Source of the DNA: a virus
IMG/VR virus record: IMGVR_UViG_3300028597_000066
Coordinates: 1 to 25,858 of that record
Reading direction: 5' to 3' (one strand)
DNA length: 25,858 nt
A model generated the notes under the pieces. It searched no databases and had not been told where the DNA came from. It saw nothing but the letters and a program-made list of their open reading frames with translations. Positions 15,619-22,418 of this stretch are shown piece after piece; the stretch's first letter is position 1, and every line of letters begins with the position of its first letter. A program made the translations under genes and the position numbers.

Positions 15619-15855
15619 CGCACGCGGCGAATGGTCTTGAGGCCTCGAGCCGCTCAGTTGTTCGAAGTGCTGAGGGGTAATGCATTGGTACCTGGCGGGC
15701 TCGCCCTCTGAACGGTTGTAGTCATTGGCCATCTCCGCCGCCTGAAAGCAGCCTTGGTCGCTCGTGACCTCCAGGGTCGAGGTGGCGTCGATGTAGCTGC
15801 AGATGCGTTCGCCATCAGCGGTGCAGAGGGCCATGGCCAGGACTAGGGTAAGCAT
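15610..15855 (-). CDS. Small exported two-cysteine protein, second copy of the type
   Basis: An 81-residue protein with a short hydrophobic N-terminus (MLTLVLAMALC) and the pattern SDQGCFQAAEMAN then YQCITP, parallel to SEQACKNAGRVAQ and YQCAP in the protein at 2026-2232. The ATG at 15855 has GGAG at a good distance; longer in-frame starts upstream lack one and overlap a different gene. It is the last gene of the tiny-gene cassette and overlaps the end of Rz1 head-on. Probably periplasmic or membrane-tethered. Function unknown. Confidence 0.72.
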   Translation of the reverse strand: MLTLVLAMALCTADGERICSYIDATSTLEVTSDQGCFQAAEMANDYNRSEGEPARYQCITPQHFEQLSGSRPQDHSPRALF

Positions 15856-15953
15856 TTTGTGGTCTCCAGAAAAATGATCACGCTGTACACGCTGATGCCG
15901 TAGAACAGCAGCGACACGGTGCAAAGGTAGCAAGCGACGCGCAGGGTGCTCAT
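15843..15953 (-). CDS. 36-residue membrane peptide
   Basis: An ATG at 15953 opens a 36-codon frame with one hydrophobic stretch (residues about 5-28, including VSLLFYGISVYSVIIFL). TGAGGG lies about 9 bases upstream. It starts in an ATGA overlap with the stop of the preceding gene and ends 13 bases inside the following one, a spacing shared by its neighbours, which is the main reason to believe it. A single-pass membrane peptide; function unknown. Confidence 0.6.
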   Translation of the reverse strand: MSTLRVACYLCTVSLLFYGISVYSVIIFLETTKCLP

Positions 15954-16114
15954 GCTACGGCCCTCACGCTGGTGACACGCCAGGTACCGCCGGGACGCTC
16001 GCCCAGCAGGCGGCAGAGGCCATCAGCTCCAGCCTGGGCGTCAAGTTCCGAGGCTGCCCAAACGGTGGTGCGGAAGGACTCTGTGGCACTGGCCACTTCA
16101 ATTAGGTAGTTCAT
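15950..16114 (-). CDS. 54-residue uncharacterised protein
   Basis: Begins MNYLIEVASATESFRTTVW and ends with GGTWRVTSVRAVA. It is soluble and acidic in the first half, with no cysteine pattern or signal peptide. GAGCGAGAG precedes the ATG at 16114, and its stop overlaps the next start (ATGA). The start lies 17 bases inside the previous gene. Size and linkage suggest an early host-interaction gene, but no family is recognised. Confidence 0.65.
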   Translation of the reverse strand: MNYLIEVASATESFRTTVWAASELDAQAGADGLCRLLGERPGGTWRVTSVRAVA

Positions 16115-16340
16115 ATCGCTCTCGCTCAATTTGGCTGAACAGGTCCATCAGGACGGAAGTTTTATCACGCGAGCACAAGTGCCACTTGCTACAGGTCGGG
16201 CACTTGTAGGGTTTGAGCCGGACACCCTTGGTGTGTAGGTGGCCAGCTCGTTTCTGTGCGGCGACCTGGTCCGGGTATGCCTTCTTGTTCCGGCAACTGG
16301 CCGCAATACGCCTCTGCTGCGCTTGCTTCTTGGTTGGCAT
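16098..16340 (-). CDS. Small zinc-finger-like basic protein
   Basis: An 80-residue protein, very basic in the first half (KKQAQQRRIAASCRNKKAY), with a CPTC knuckle in KPYKCPTCSKWHLCS. This KPY-CPTC-WHL pattern is one I recall in small phage proteins that look like half zinc fingers. The ATG at 16340 has GGAG about 8 bases upstream, giving a clear start. The first 150 bases overlap, in another frame, the 3' part of the preceding Cys-rich gene. May bind nucleic acid, inferred from charge and the Cys/His content. Confidence 0.75.
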   Translation of the reverse strand: MPTKKQAQQRRIAASCRNKKAYPDQVAAQKRAGHLHTKGVRLKPYKCPTCSKWHLCSRDKTSVLMDLFSQIERERYELPN

Positions 16341-16548
16341 AGAAGCACTCCGGTGAGCCGCGACGGTGCGTGTACCAGTAGCCGTCGCAGGTGCAATTGG
16401 TTCGTTTGTGTTCCTTGCCGCGCCGGTACCAGTCGACCCGGTAAGCGCCACCACAGGGGCAGGGCGGCACCCGCTGATAGTGGTCGGGCTGGCGCGCCAG
16501 GGTGCGACGTGCACCGCAGCGCCGGCAGCGGCAGGGGTAGCGGGTCAT
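16189..16548 (-). CDS. Cys-rich putative zinc-binding protein
   Basis: A 119-residue protein starting with YPCRCRRCG, then VPPCPCGGAYRVDWYRRGKE and TNCTCDGYWYTHRRGSPECF. Residues 1-72 contain about nine Cys in CxC and CxxC pairs, so one or two metal sites are likely. I recall similar small proteins from Pseudomonas phages. The start is in an ATGA overlap with the preceding stop. The last 50 residues overlap the zinc-finger-like gene in another frame and look less protein-like. The native C-terminus may have been changed by a frameshift. Confidence 0.7.
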   Translation of the reverse strand: MTRYPCRCRRCGARRTLARQPDHYQRVPPCPCGGAYRVDWYRRGKEHKRTNCTCDGYWYTHRRGSPECFYANQEASAAEAYCGQLPEQEGIPGPGRRTETSWPPTHQGCPAQTLQVPDL

Positions 16549-16754
16549 GCCGGGTCAAGGCGCAATACGGGTAAAGGACCGGCCCAAGCGTATACGTGGC
16601 CTCTGTAGCGTTGATCGGAAAGTTGGTATTCCCAGTCGGTGCCGGACCAGATGAGCAACATCCGATTTGCCGCAATTGGGTAGTCGCCATCGACGTAGGC
16701 CACATATAAACCCTTTTGCGGAGGGTTGCAGCCTTGGGCAAATTCGATATTCAT
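16545..16754 (-). CDS. 69-residue uncharacterised protein
   Basis: Begins MNIEFAQGCNPPQKGLYVAY and has WSGTDWEYQL and a VYAWAGPLPVLR ending, which suggests a small beta-rich domain with several Trp and Tyr. GAGGG precedes the ATG at 16754. Both ends overlap the neighbours as ATGA. I recall short phage proteins with this CNPPxxGLYVAY opening but know of no function for them. Confidence 0.72.
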   Translation of the reverse strand: MNIEFAQGCNPPQKGLYVAYVDGDYPIAANRMLLIWSGTDWEYQLSDQRYRGHVYAWAGPLPVLRLDPA

Positions 16755-16975
16755 CGCCCTGCCCTCAGATCTGCCAGTTTGCGGGTCAGGTCCAGGCTGG
16801 CGCGTCTGGCTGCTGCGGCCAAGACAGAACGTGGGCGCCAACCATACGGCAGAATTCGAGCCGACGGGCCCGCAGGTGGGACAGCTTGGGCCTTGCGCTC
16901 GTCACGCAACGCCTTCAGCGCTTTCATCGTCCGGGCCAGTTCGACCAGTGCTTCGTCGATCGTGTGGTCACGCAT
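16751..16975 (-). CDS. 74-residue basic helical protein
   Basis: Begins MRDHTIDEALVELARTMKAL, a likely amphipathic helix, followed by a Pro-rich break and a second basic Ala-rich helix. The ATG at 16975 has GGAG upstream. It overlaps the end of the preceding gene by 8 bases and ends in an ATGA overlap. Could be a small nucleic-acid- or protein-binding factor; no family recognised. Confidence 0.68.
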   Translation of the reverse strand: MRDHTIDEALVELARTMKALKALRDERKAQAVPPAGPSARILPYGWRPRSVLAAAARRASLDLTRKLADLRAGR

Positions 16976-17105
16976 GTTGTTTCTCCACAGTGCAACCGGG
17001 CCAGATGACCCGGCAGTGTTCAAGGGCTTCGGCGTAGCTGCACGACGACAGCAACCGAAACGGTGGGTAACCCGGCACCGTCACGCGCCAGTACCCGCAG
17101 GTCAC
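16968..17105 (-). CDS. 45-residue protein with GTG start
   Basis: The GTG at 17105 overlaps the TGA of the preceding gene (GTGA). The product has CGYWRVTVPGYPPFRLLSS and SYAEALEHCRVIWPG, a pattern I recall as a small conserved protein in Pseudomonas phages. No separate ribosome binding site is evident, so translation is probably coupled. Longer in-frame starts upstream would lie inside the well-supported preceding gene. Function unknown. Confidence 0.65.
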   Translation of the reverse strand: MTCGYWRVTVPGYPPFRLLSSCSYAEALEHCRVIWPGCTVEKQHA

Positions 17106-17524
17106 TCCCAGCGCAGGCCGATCCATTCTTCCGGCGTCCCGCAGTTGAAACCGTCTTCCGTAACCGACGAATCTTCCAATGCGGCCAGGTACTGGTTTAC
17201 CTGGCGCGCCTGCTGCAACTGCCATTCAAGCTTGCGCAGTTGCACAGCCTTGCGGTTGCGGAACGATAGCGCAGCCAGCTTCAGGTCCGGGTTGAACGCC
17301 CGGGGGTATAGCTTGGGCGACCATTTGCGAGTGCTGCGATATGCACTTTCGTAGATGGGCCGCACTGACCCGTCAGGGTAGAGGTAATAGTCGCAGCGCT
17401 GCGGGATCAGCCAGTAACCACAAGGCGTCTCCGCCACAGGTAGCCACTTGTCGACTTTGACAATCACGCCATCGCTATCGGCGTAGTCCCGCAACTTATA
17501 GTGCACTGGGCCTGCGAGCTTCAT
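17102..17524 (-). CDS. 140-residue uncharacterised protein
   Basis: The largest gene of the tiny-gene cassette. The N-terminal half is beta-like (CGYWLIPQRCDYYLYPDGS), then a basic stretch and a likely helix rich in Gln, Leu and Arg (AVQLRKLEWQLQQARQVNQY), with an acidic tail. GAGGTG lies 6 bases before the ATG at 17524, which overlaps the previous stop. No signal peptide or membrane segment. Function not recognised. Confidence 0.8.
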   Translation of the reverse strand: MKLAGPVHYKLRDYADSDGVIVKVDKWLPVAETPCGYWLIPQRCDYYLYPDGSVRPIYESAYRSTRKWSPKLYPRAFNPDLKLAALSFRNRKAVQLRKLEWQLQQARQVNQYLAALEDSSVTEDGFNCGTPEEWIGLRWE

Positions 17525-17691
17525 GCGGCACCTCGCATCATCCGCAGAATCGCCTCGGTGGTAACCTGTGCGGCCTGCTGGTACTGGTGCAGGTTGGGCA
17601 GTCGGGCCAGGTGTCCGGCGCTCATCACCAGTCCGGTGGGCGTCACAGCGGCGTCGGGTACCCAGGGGCGGTTGTTCAGGGTGTAGGCCAT
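17521..17691 (-). CDS. 56-residue protein, first gene of the tiny-gene cassette
   Basis: Begins MAYTLNNRPWVPDAAVTPTG and continues with a likely helix rich in Gln and Ala (HQYQQAAQVTTEAILRMM). GGAG lies about 9 bases before the ATG at 17691. Its stop overlaps the next ATG as ATGA, which supports both. It is the first gene after promoter B, with a leader of roughly 25 bases. No family recognised. Confidence 0.7.
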   Translation of the reverse strand: MAYTLNNRPWVPDAAVTPTGLVMSAGHLARLPNLHQYQQAAQVTTEAILRMMRGAA

Positions 17692-17724
17692 GGTGCGTGT
17701 GCTCCGTTTGTTGGTGTTGTGCGA

Positions 17725-17753
17725 AGTATTGCCCTAGGTGACGTCCGTGTCAA
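17725..17753 (-). promoter_or_regulatory. Putative promoter/operator B for the tiny-gene cassette
   Basis: Minus-strand TTGACA (17753-17748), a 17-base spacer and AATACT (17730-17725) make a good sigma70-type promoter. TGAC-N6-GTCA (17739-17752) overlaps the -35 in the same place as the perfect palindrome of site A. It starts 5 bases after the polymerase stop codon and lies about 34 bases upstream of the first cassette gene. Confidence 0.55.
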
Positions 17754-17757
17754 CTAC

Positions 17758-20127
17758 TTATTTCTTGTACCGCTTGGCCCTGTACGTACCCCCGCAGCGC
17801 ACCGGCCACCCCGCGGCCCAATCGGGCAATTGCGCCATCAGCGCTTCGAATTCCACCTCGCTGCCGTAGCCCTCGCCCACCTCGCTCACGATTTCATCGT
17901 GGACGCGCATCACCACGGGATAGCCGTTGGCCTCTAGGCGCACCACTGCGGCGGCCATCAGGTCGCGGGCCGTGGCTTGCACAATGTTTTCCACCAAGCG
18001 GCCGGCATAGGTTTCCATTCGGGTCCATCCCAACGGCCCCATGCCCGGGTTGGAGTTCCAGGTCATGTACGACAGCGCATACGTCTGCACACCTTGGAAG
18101 CGTTCCGTGCGCTCCGCCCGCGGCGAGTGATACGTCAGGCGCCGACCGCTGAGCAGCTTGACGAACAGGATGTCGTTCAGCACCTGGAACTCGATGCCGC
18201 GGTAGGTGAACACCTGGCCCGGGTACAGCACGGCGTTCAGGAACATGCCTTCGTAGCCGTAGTTCTCGAAGCGATCCGGGCGCCACGGTTTGCCGCGAAC
18301 CTGGCCGCCGGCGCACTCGGCCAGCATGGGCGACGCTGCGCGCCACTTGTTGATCAGTTCCTTGACTTCGTCGTCGCTGAAGTTGTCCGTCTTGTCGAAG
18401 TTGCGCCAGGCGCCCACCCAGCCCATGAAGCCCAGGGCCAGCTCGGCAACCTTGCCGATCTTGTTCCGGTCGGGGTGTTCGCTGCCGTGCTCTTTCTTGT
18501 AGTCCACGTAGAACTGGTACGGCTTGCCCGTCACCCCGGCGGCACCGTGGTAGTAGATGGACTCGCCGCGGTGGAATGCGTCGATGCGCCATTGCTCGCC
18601 GGCCAGTACGGCCAGGACCACGGCTTCAATTGCCGAGTAGTCGCTGCATAGCAGCTCTTTGCCGGGGCCGGCGCACAGCAGCGACCTGACACAGCCGGAG
18701 ATCGTCAGCACCGCGTCACCGAAGAAATACTCCACCAGTTCCAGGTTGCGGAAGCGCATGATGTGGAGTGCGTCTTCGACCGCATCGGCATCCCATGTGC
18801 CCTTCTCGCGCAGCTCGCTAAAGGCCGACGACGCGCCGCACCAGGGGCAAGCATCGTTCTGCATGCCGTAGGGTTTGCCGCAGCCTACATCGCCGCACCA
18901 GCGGATCTTGGGGCCGGACTTGGGCAGGTTGCCCGGCTGGACATCCGCATGGGTATCACGGCCCGTGCGGGCACCGTGGTAGTTGAACAGATCGCAGAGG
19001 CGACTGTCGGCCGTGGCCATGCGCGCCATGGCGTACACTTTCTTGACCGCTGCGGAGCCGATGAGGTTGCGGATCTCGAGGGCGCGCAGCACATGGCTCT
19101 CGAAGGGGTCGATGGCCGCCATTGCAGCTTCCACGGCTTCTGTGTCCCCTGACTTCATCCGGTACCCGGTCTGATCGCTGACCCATTCCTGCAGCTTACT
19201 GATCTCGCTGGCCCGGGCAACGGTGCCACCGGTCAGCTGGTACAGCTCGGCGTTGTACTTGGCATGCGCTTGGTCCAATACCGCAATGCACGCCTGCACC
19301 GACTCGAGGTCGACGCCCACTCCGCGCCAGTTGCAGCGCTGATCGGCCAGCCAGTAATCCAGTTCCTGTGGGATCAGGTCGGGCATACGCCGGCTGGCAT
19401 CGGCTTCTGCGACGATGTCGTCGTCGTTGTAATCCTCAAACTGTGCCGCCTCGACGGGCCTATCCGTGGCGTAGACTCGACCTTCTTGCCGCGCCTTGGT
19501 GCGATTCTGAGGTATCGAGAACAGCTTGATCAGCTTGTCGCCGTTCGGATTCTTCGGAGTCGAGCCTAGGACCGTGGCTAAATGCTCTAGTTTACCTGGC
19601 AGGCTATAAGCACGGGCCTTCGACATGCTGCAACGCATCTGCTCAATGTGCAGAAGTGGCCACCCGTACTTGTGATGCAGGACGTAGATTGCGCAACGCA
19701 ATTCAAATCCGGAGTTGTGGGCCTCGATAATTCCCGACTGCGTGTAGGACGGTCGCTCAAGTGGGTTGAACGTCTGCAAATACGCGATCAAGTCCAGCGG
19801 CAACGGCTGCCCCGGCTTCCATCGACGGCGCCCTTGGCCGTCTTTCAAGTCATACGCCAGGCACACTACGTCGACGCTCGCATGCTCGTAGTAGACCGTG
19901 CTGCCTACGGCAGGCAATCCCTTTTTGGTCGCGCCGACAGGGGCTGAATATTTGCCGGTCTCGGGGTCGAGAATAAAGCCTGCCTCGCTGTACGTCTCCA
20001 CATCCCAGTCGGGGAGCACCGTGGAATAGCCCCAGGCAACCGGCACACGCTGGCCCGCACGGAGCAAATGCAACGGCGGCAGCGGGGCGCGGGCGGTGGG
20101 CGGTGGGGGTGCGATTGGGGCTGTCAT
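17758..20127 (-). CDS. Family A DNA polymerase with 3'-5' exonuclease domain
   Basis: A 789-residue replicative polymerase. The exonuclease domain has DVET (D42, E44), HNSGFE (137-142) and a YNDDD third motif (233-237). The polymerase domain has motif A SDYSAIE (D496, E501), motif B RNKIGKVAELALGFMG (R554, K559) and motif C VHDEIV (D744, E745), so both activities should be intact. A four-Cys zinc-ribbon-like insertion (411-431) follows RTGRDTHADVQPGNLP. The ATG at 20127 is led by GAGAGGTG and overlaps the stop of a small gene. Residues 1-25 are Pro-rich. The DUF2800, DUF2815 and helicase genes nearby complete a known phage replication/recombination set. Confidence 0.95.
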   Translation of the reverse strand: MTAPIAPPPPTARAPLPPLHLLRAGQRVPVAWGYSTVLPDWDVETYSEAGFILDPETGKYSAPVGATKKGLPAVGSTVYYEHASVDVVCLAYDLKDGQGRRRWKPGQPLPLDLIAYLQTFNPLERPSYTQSGIIEAHNSGFELRCAIYVLHHKYGWPLLHIEQMRCSMSKARAYSLPGKLEHLATVLGSTPKNPNGDKLIKLFSIPQNRTKARQEGRVYATDRPVEAAQFEDYNDDDIVAEADASRRMPDLIPQELDYWLADQRCNWRGVGVDLESVQACIAVLDQAHAKYNAELYQLTGGTVARASEISKLQEWVSDQTGYRMKSGDTEAVEAAMAAIDPFESHVLRALEIRNLIGSAAVKKVYAMARMATADSRLCDLFNYHGARTGRDTHADVQPGNLPKSGPKIRWCGDVGCGKPYGMQNDACPWCGASSAFSELREKGTWDADAVEDALHIMRFRNLELVEYFFGDAVLTISGCVRSLLCAGPGKELLCSDYSAIEAVVLAVLAGEQWRIDAFHRGESIYYHGAAGVTGKPYQFYVDYKKEHGSEHPDRNKIGKVAELALGFMGWVGAWRNFDKTDNFSDDEVKELINKWRAASPMLAECAGGQVRGKPWRPDRFENYGYEGMFLNAVLYPGQVFTYRGIEFQVLNDILFVKLLSGRRLTYHSPRAERTERFQGVQTYALSYMTWNSNPGMGPLGWTRMETYAGRLVENIVQATARDLMAAAVVRLEANGYPVVMRVHDEIVSEVGEGYGSEVEFEALMAQLPDWAAGWPVRCGGTYRAKRYKK

Positions 20128-20270
20128 GGGCTCACCTCTCCGAGCTGCGTCTGCGCGATGTAGCAACAAACAGCACAAAGAGCGTAGCCGACAATGCCGG
20201 TCTTCCAGGATTTATAGGGCCATACCGCGAAAGCCCCCGAAGCTTGCAAAGACATGATCAGTAGCCACAT
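20124..20270 (-). CDS. 48-residue small membrane protein
   Basis: An ATG at 20270 with AAGGAG upstream opens a 48-codon frame ending in an ATGA overlap with the polymerase start. It has two short hydrophobic stretches (1-18 and 25-40, with IVGYALCAVCCYIA). The good ribosome binding site and exact overlap make it a likely gene. Its role may be partly to couple translation into the polymerase. No family recognised. Confidence 0.65.
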   Translation of the reverse strand: MWLLIMSLQASGAFAVWPYKSWKTGIVGYALCAVCCYIAQTQLGEVSP

Positions 20271-20286
20271 GGCGGGACTCCTTGAA

Positions 20287-20308
20287 CAGAAACGGCCCCG
20301 TAGGGCCG
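20287..20308 (-). terminator. Possible weak terminator between the ssDNA-binding and polymerase genes
   Basis: On the minus strand CGGCCC, the loop TACG and GGGCCG (20308-20293) form a 6-bp stem with a stable-type tetraloop, followed by TTTCTGTT. The T-run is broken, so this may only attenuate transcription into the polymerase gene. Confidence 0.4.
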
Positions 20309-20329
20309 CACTGTGACAGTGGTTGAAGG

Positions 20330-21247
20330 TTACGCCAGGTAGCCCTGGGCGCGCAGGTTGTCGTCGGTCCAGCCCGCATCCAGGAATGCCTGATACGTCA
20401 CGCCGGGTTGCTCCTGCGCCGCCTTGGCGGTCAGCACTGGGCCAGGTTTGACCAGGTCATGCGCCGGTACTACGGGTGCTGGTGCTGGTGCTGGTGCTGG
20501 TGCTGGTGCTGGTGCTGGTGCTGGTGCAGCAGGCTGCGGCGCGGGGGCAGGAGCGGTACCGGGTGCGGCGGCTGGCGGGGTCTTGGTGGCGCCCGCTGGC
20601 AGCGTGATACCCTGGCCGAAACCTGCTTTGCTCACGTCCACGTCGCCACCGCGCAGTACTGGGCCGTAAGCGATCAGGGCGACTGCTTGGTGGTTGGCAA
20701 ACAGGCCCGGGCTCGGAGCCGGCTTGTTGTCGGTGAACTCGCACATTACCTGGATGAAGTAGCCGCGTTTGACCACATCAGCTTCGGTCAGCTCGCTGCC
20801 GTTGCTGTTCAGGTAGTCGAGGATCTTCGGCGCGCGCATCGAACTGAAGTGAATGATCCAGTGACCCGGCCAGCCTTCCTTGTCGCAGTTGCGATTGCCT
20901 TTCTTGTTCGGCACGGTATCGTCGCCGTCCGCGATCTTCCAGGAAAAGTCAGCACGCTGCGCCAACGCTGGGAATTCAGCATGGCCCAGGGCCCATATCG
21001 GTGCGAACATCGCGCCCGCGGCACCGTTGACCAGTGCCTGGATCGGATCTTGCGACCAATGGGTGACGCCCGGGGTCTTAGGGAACGCCACGGAGAAATC
21101 GTAGGTGCTGAACGGTTGGCCGGCATTAGGGCCGGACTTGATGACGCGAGGGTTGCCCTCGTAGTCCTTGTCGTTGGCGATGTAGAGCGACCCGCTGACC
21201 AGGCGGCCAACTGCGGTGGTAATCGCTACGGTCTGTTTGTCTGCCAT
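20330..21247 (-). CDS. DUF2815-type ssDNA-binding protein with Ala-Pro tail
   Basis: A 305-residue protein. Residues 1-215 match what I recall of DUF2815 (GRLVSGSLYIANDKDYEGNP, DGDDTVPNKKGNRNCDKEG, GYFIQVMCEFTDNKPA), a family proposed to bind single-stranded DNA in phage replication. Residues about 225-260 are an Ala-Pro linker, partly encoded by a hexanucleotide repeat. The C-terminus has AGWTDDNLRAQGYLA, a motif also found in the protein at 22787-23770. It starts 4 bases after the nuclease stop, with GGAG upstream. The layout of core, flexible linker and C-terminal peptide is like that of SSB proteins, whose tails recruit partners. Confidence 0.82.
   Translation of the reverse strand: MADKQTVAITTAVGRLVSGSLYIANDKDYEGNPRVIKSGPNAGQPFSTYDFSVAFPKTPGVTHWSQDPIQALVNGAAGAMFAPIWALGHAEFPALAQRADFSWKIADGDDTVPNKKGNRNCDKEGWPGHWIIHFSSMRAPKILDYLNSNGSELTEADVVKRGYFIQVMCEFTDNKPAPSPGLFANHQAVALIAYGPVLRGGDVDVSKAGFGQGITLPAGATKTPPAAAPGTAPAPAPQPAAPAPAPAPAPAPAPAPAPVVPAHDLVKPGPVLTAKAAQEQPGVTYQAFLDAGWTDDNLRAQGYLA
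20475..20528 (+). repeat. GGTGCT hexanucleotide tandem repeat
   Basis: Eight perfect copies of GGTGCT (20475-20522) followed by GGTGCA. On the minus strand it encodes alternating Ala-Pro in the linker of the ssDNA-binding protein. The unit is two codons, so slippage changes linker length without breaking the frame. Confidence 0.95.
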
Positions 21248-21251
21248 TGTC

Positions 21252-22418
21252 TCATTGCTCCAGTTTTACACCGAACCCAGCACGGGCACGGTTAAGTAGG
21301 TTGGTGTCGCGGGCCAGTTTTACACCGGTCCTTGGGGTGTGAGAATACTCAGCGATGACACTGGTGTCAACACCATTTTCCTTCAGCAGCTTCTCGCTTT
21401 GCAGCGGGGTGATCGGTGCCGCAGCCTTGCGCAGGTCTACGCCCATCATGTCGCCCAGCATCAGCACGGTCTCGACCTCGCCATCGCGCCAGGTGGTGCG
21501 GCCATACGTCGGCTCGAGCGTCCAATCTGCAACACGCTCGCCGCGCTTGAGCCGCGCTTCCACATCAGCGCCCCGGGCACGCAGGCGCGCCTTGACCAAC
21601 TCTTGGATGTGCTCCAGCAGCTGCATCTCGTAGCCGGCGCTGTCAGCGTCGAGTTCCTCCGCAACCGCTGCACCGAGATAGTCTGCCGCCGACCACGTGG
21701 CCCGCTTGAGCGTCGGGCAGTGCGCCGCCGCCTTGCAGTGCAGGCAGTGGGGCCCTGACATGGTGTGGGGGTGCGCCGACATCGCCTCATGCGCAGCGGC
21801 GTTCAGCTTGTTGAAGTAGCCCCGCAGGTCACTGGCCCGCACGCGCCACGAACGCACCTTGCCGTCGCGGTGATGCGCCCGGGGCTGCACAATGCGCATG
21901 TCGCACCAGAGCAATTGGTCATTGCGGCCATCAATGCCGAGCAGGTCCAGGATGCCGCACATGTAGCAGATCATCTGCCAGTTGCCGACGTGCTCGACCG
22001 TGCCGTGCCCGTACTTGAAGTCCCACAGGTACACGGTGCCGGCCTGCTCCGCATAGAGCCAGGTGTCGGGGGTACCGTACGCCTGCTCATGGATGCGCGG
22101 CATCTCGACACGCTGCTCGACCTGCAGGTGCTCCAGTGGCAGCCCGTGCTCCAGGCAGACCGTCAGCGCATCGTTGACCCACAGTGACGCGCCGTCGAGC
22201 ATTTCATCAGTGAGCACTACGCCATTGGGTGCCAGGTCGCCCACGCGAACCGGGCGGCCCAGCAGTTCCTCCGACCCGGCATGGTGCGCGGCGGTACCCT
22301 CGGCGGCCTCGGGGCTCTCTTCAAGTTCCGGGTAGGCTGCCTCGAGCGGGACGGAGCCAGGGCACGGCTGCCACCGGTGCGCCGAGCTGGGGGCAAGCGG
22401 GGAGTGGGCGGTGCTCAT
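21252..22418 (-). CDS. DUF2800-type PD-(D/E)XK nuclease, possibly with an iron-sulfur cluster
   Basis: A 388-residue protein with RecB/Cas4-type motifs: EGTAAHH (40-46), GTPD (115-118) and WDFKYGHG with D133 and K135, the expected order of a PD-(D/E)XK active site. C19 near the N-terminus and C225, C228 and C234 later match the four-Cys arrangement of AddB/Cas4 iron-sulfur nucleases. DUF2800 proteins sit next to DUF2815 proteins in phage replication modules and probably act as exonucleases in recombination. It starts in an ATGA overlap, with AGGTG upstream. A promoter-like element with a perfect operator palindrome lies inside its 3' part (21342-21370). Confidence 0.85.
   Translation of the reverse strand: MSTAHSPLAPSSAHRWQPCPGSVPLEAAYPELEESPEAAEGTAAHHAGSEELLGRPVRVGDLAPNGVVLTDEMLDGASLWVNDALTVCLEHGLPLEHLQVEQRVEMPRIHEQAYGTPDTWLYAEQAGTVYLWDFKYGHGTVEHVGNWQMICYMCGILDLLGIDGRNDQLLWCDMRIVQPRAHHRDGKVRSWRVRASDLRGYFNKLNAAAHEAMSAHPHTMSGPHCLHCKAAAHCPTLKRATWSAADYLGAAVAEELDADSAGYEMQLLEHIQELVKARLRARGADVEARLKRGERVADWTLEPTYGRTTWRDGEVETVLMLGDMMGVDLRKAAAPITPLQSEKLLKENGVDTSVIAEYSHTPRTGVKLARDTNLLNRARAGFGVKLEQ
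21342..21370 (-). promoter_or_regulatory. Putative internal promoter/operator D
   Basis: Minus-strand TTGACA (21370-21365), a 17-base spacer and TATTCT (21347-21342), with the perfect palindrome TGACACTGGTGTCA (21356-21369) over the -35. It lies within the nuclease gene, about 95 bases upstream of the ssDNA-binding gene, which it could serve. Being inside a coding region it might be chance, but the palindrome is the same as at site A. Confidence 0.4.

Noticed and set aside
17457-17485. TTGACA on the + strand as a promoter
   Set aside because: It lies antisense inside a minus-strand gene, and the hexamer 17 bases on (GGCGTA) is not a -10.
20128-20178. 17-residue extension of the polymerase N-terminus
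   Set aside because: The ATG at 20127 has a strong GAGAGGTG and an ATGA overlap with a well-supported small gene; the extension lies within that gene in another frame.
20475-20528. CRISPR-like or iteron repeat
   Set aside because: Units are contiguous six-base copies with no spacers and keep the reading frame, so this is a coding microsatellite.
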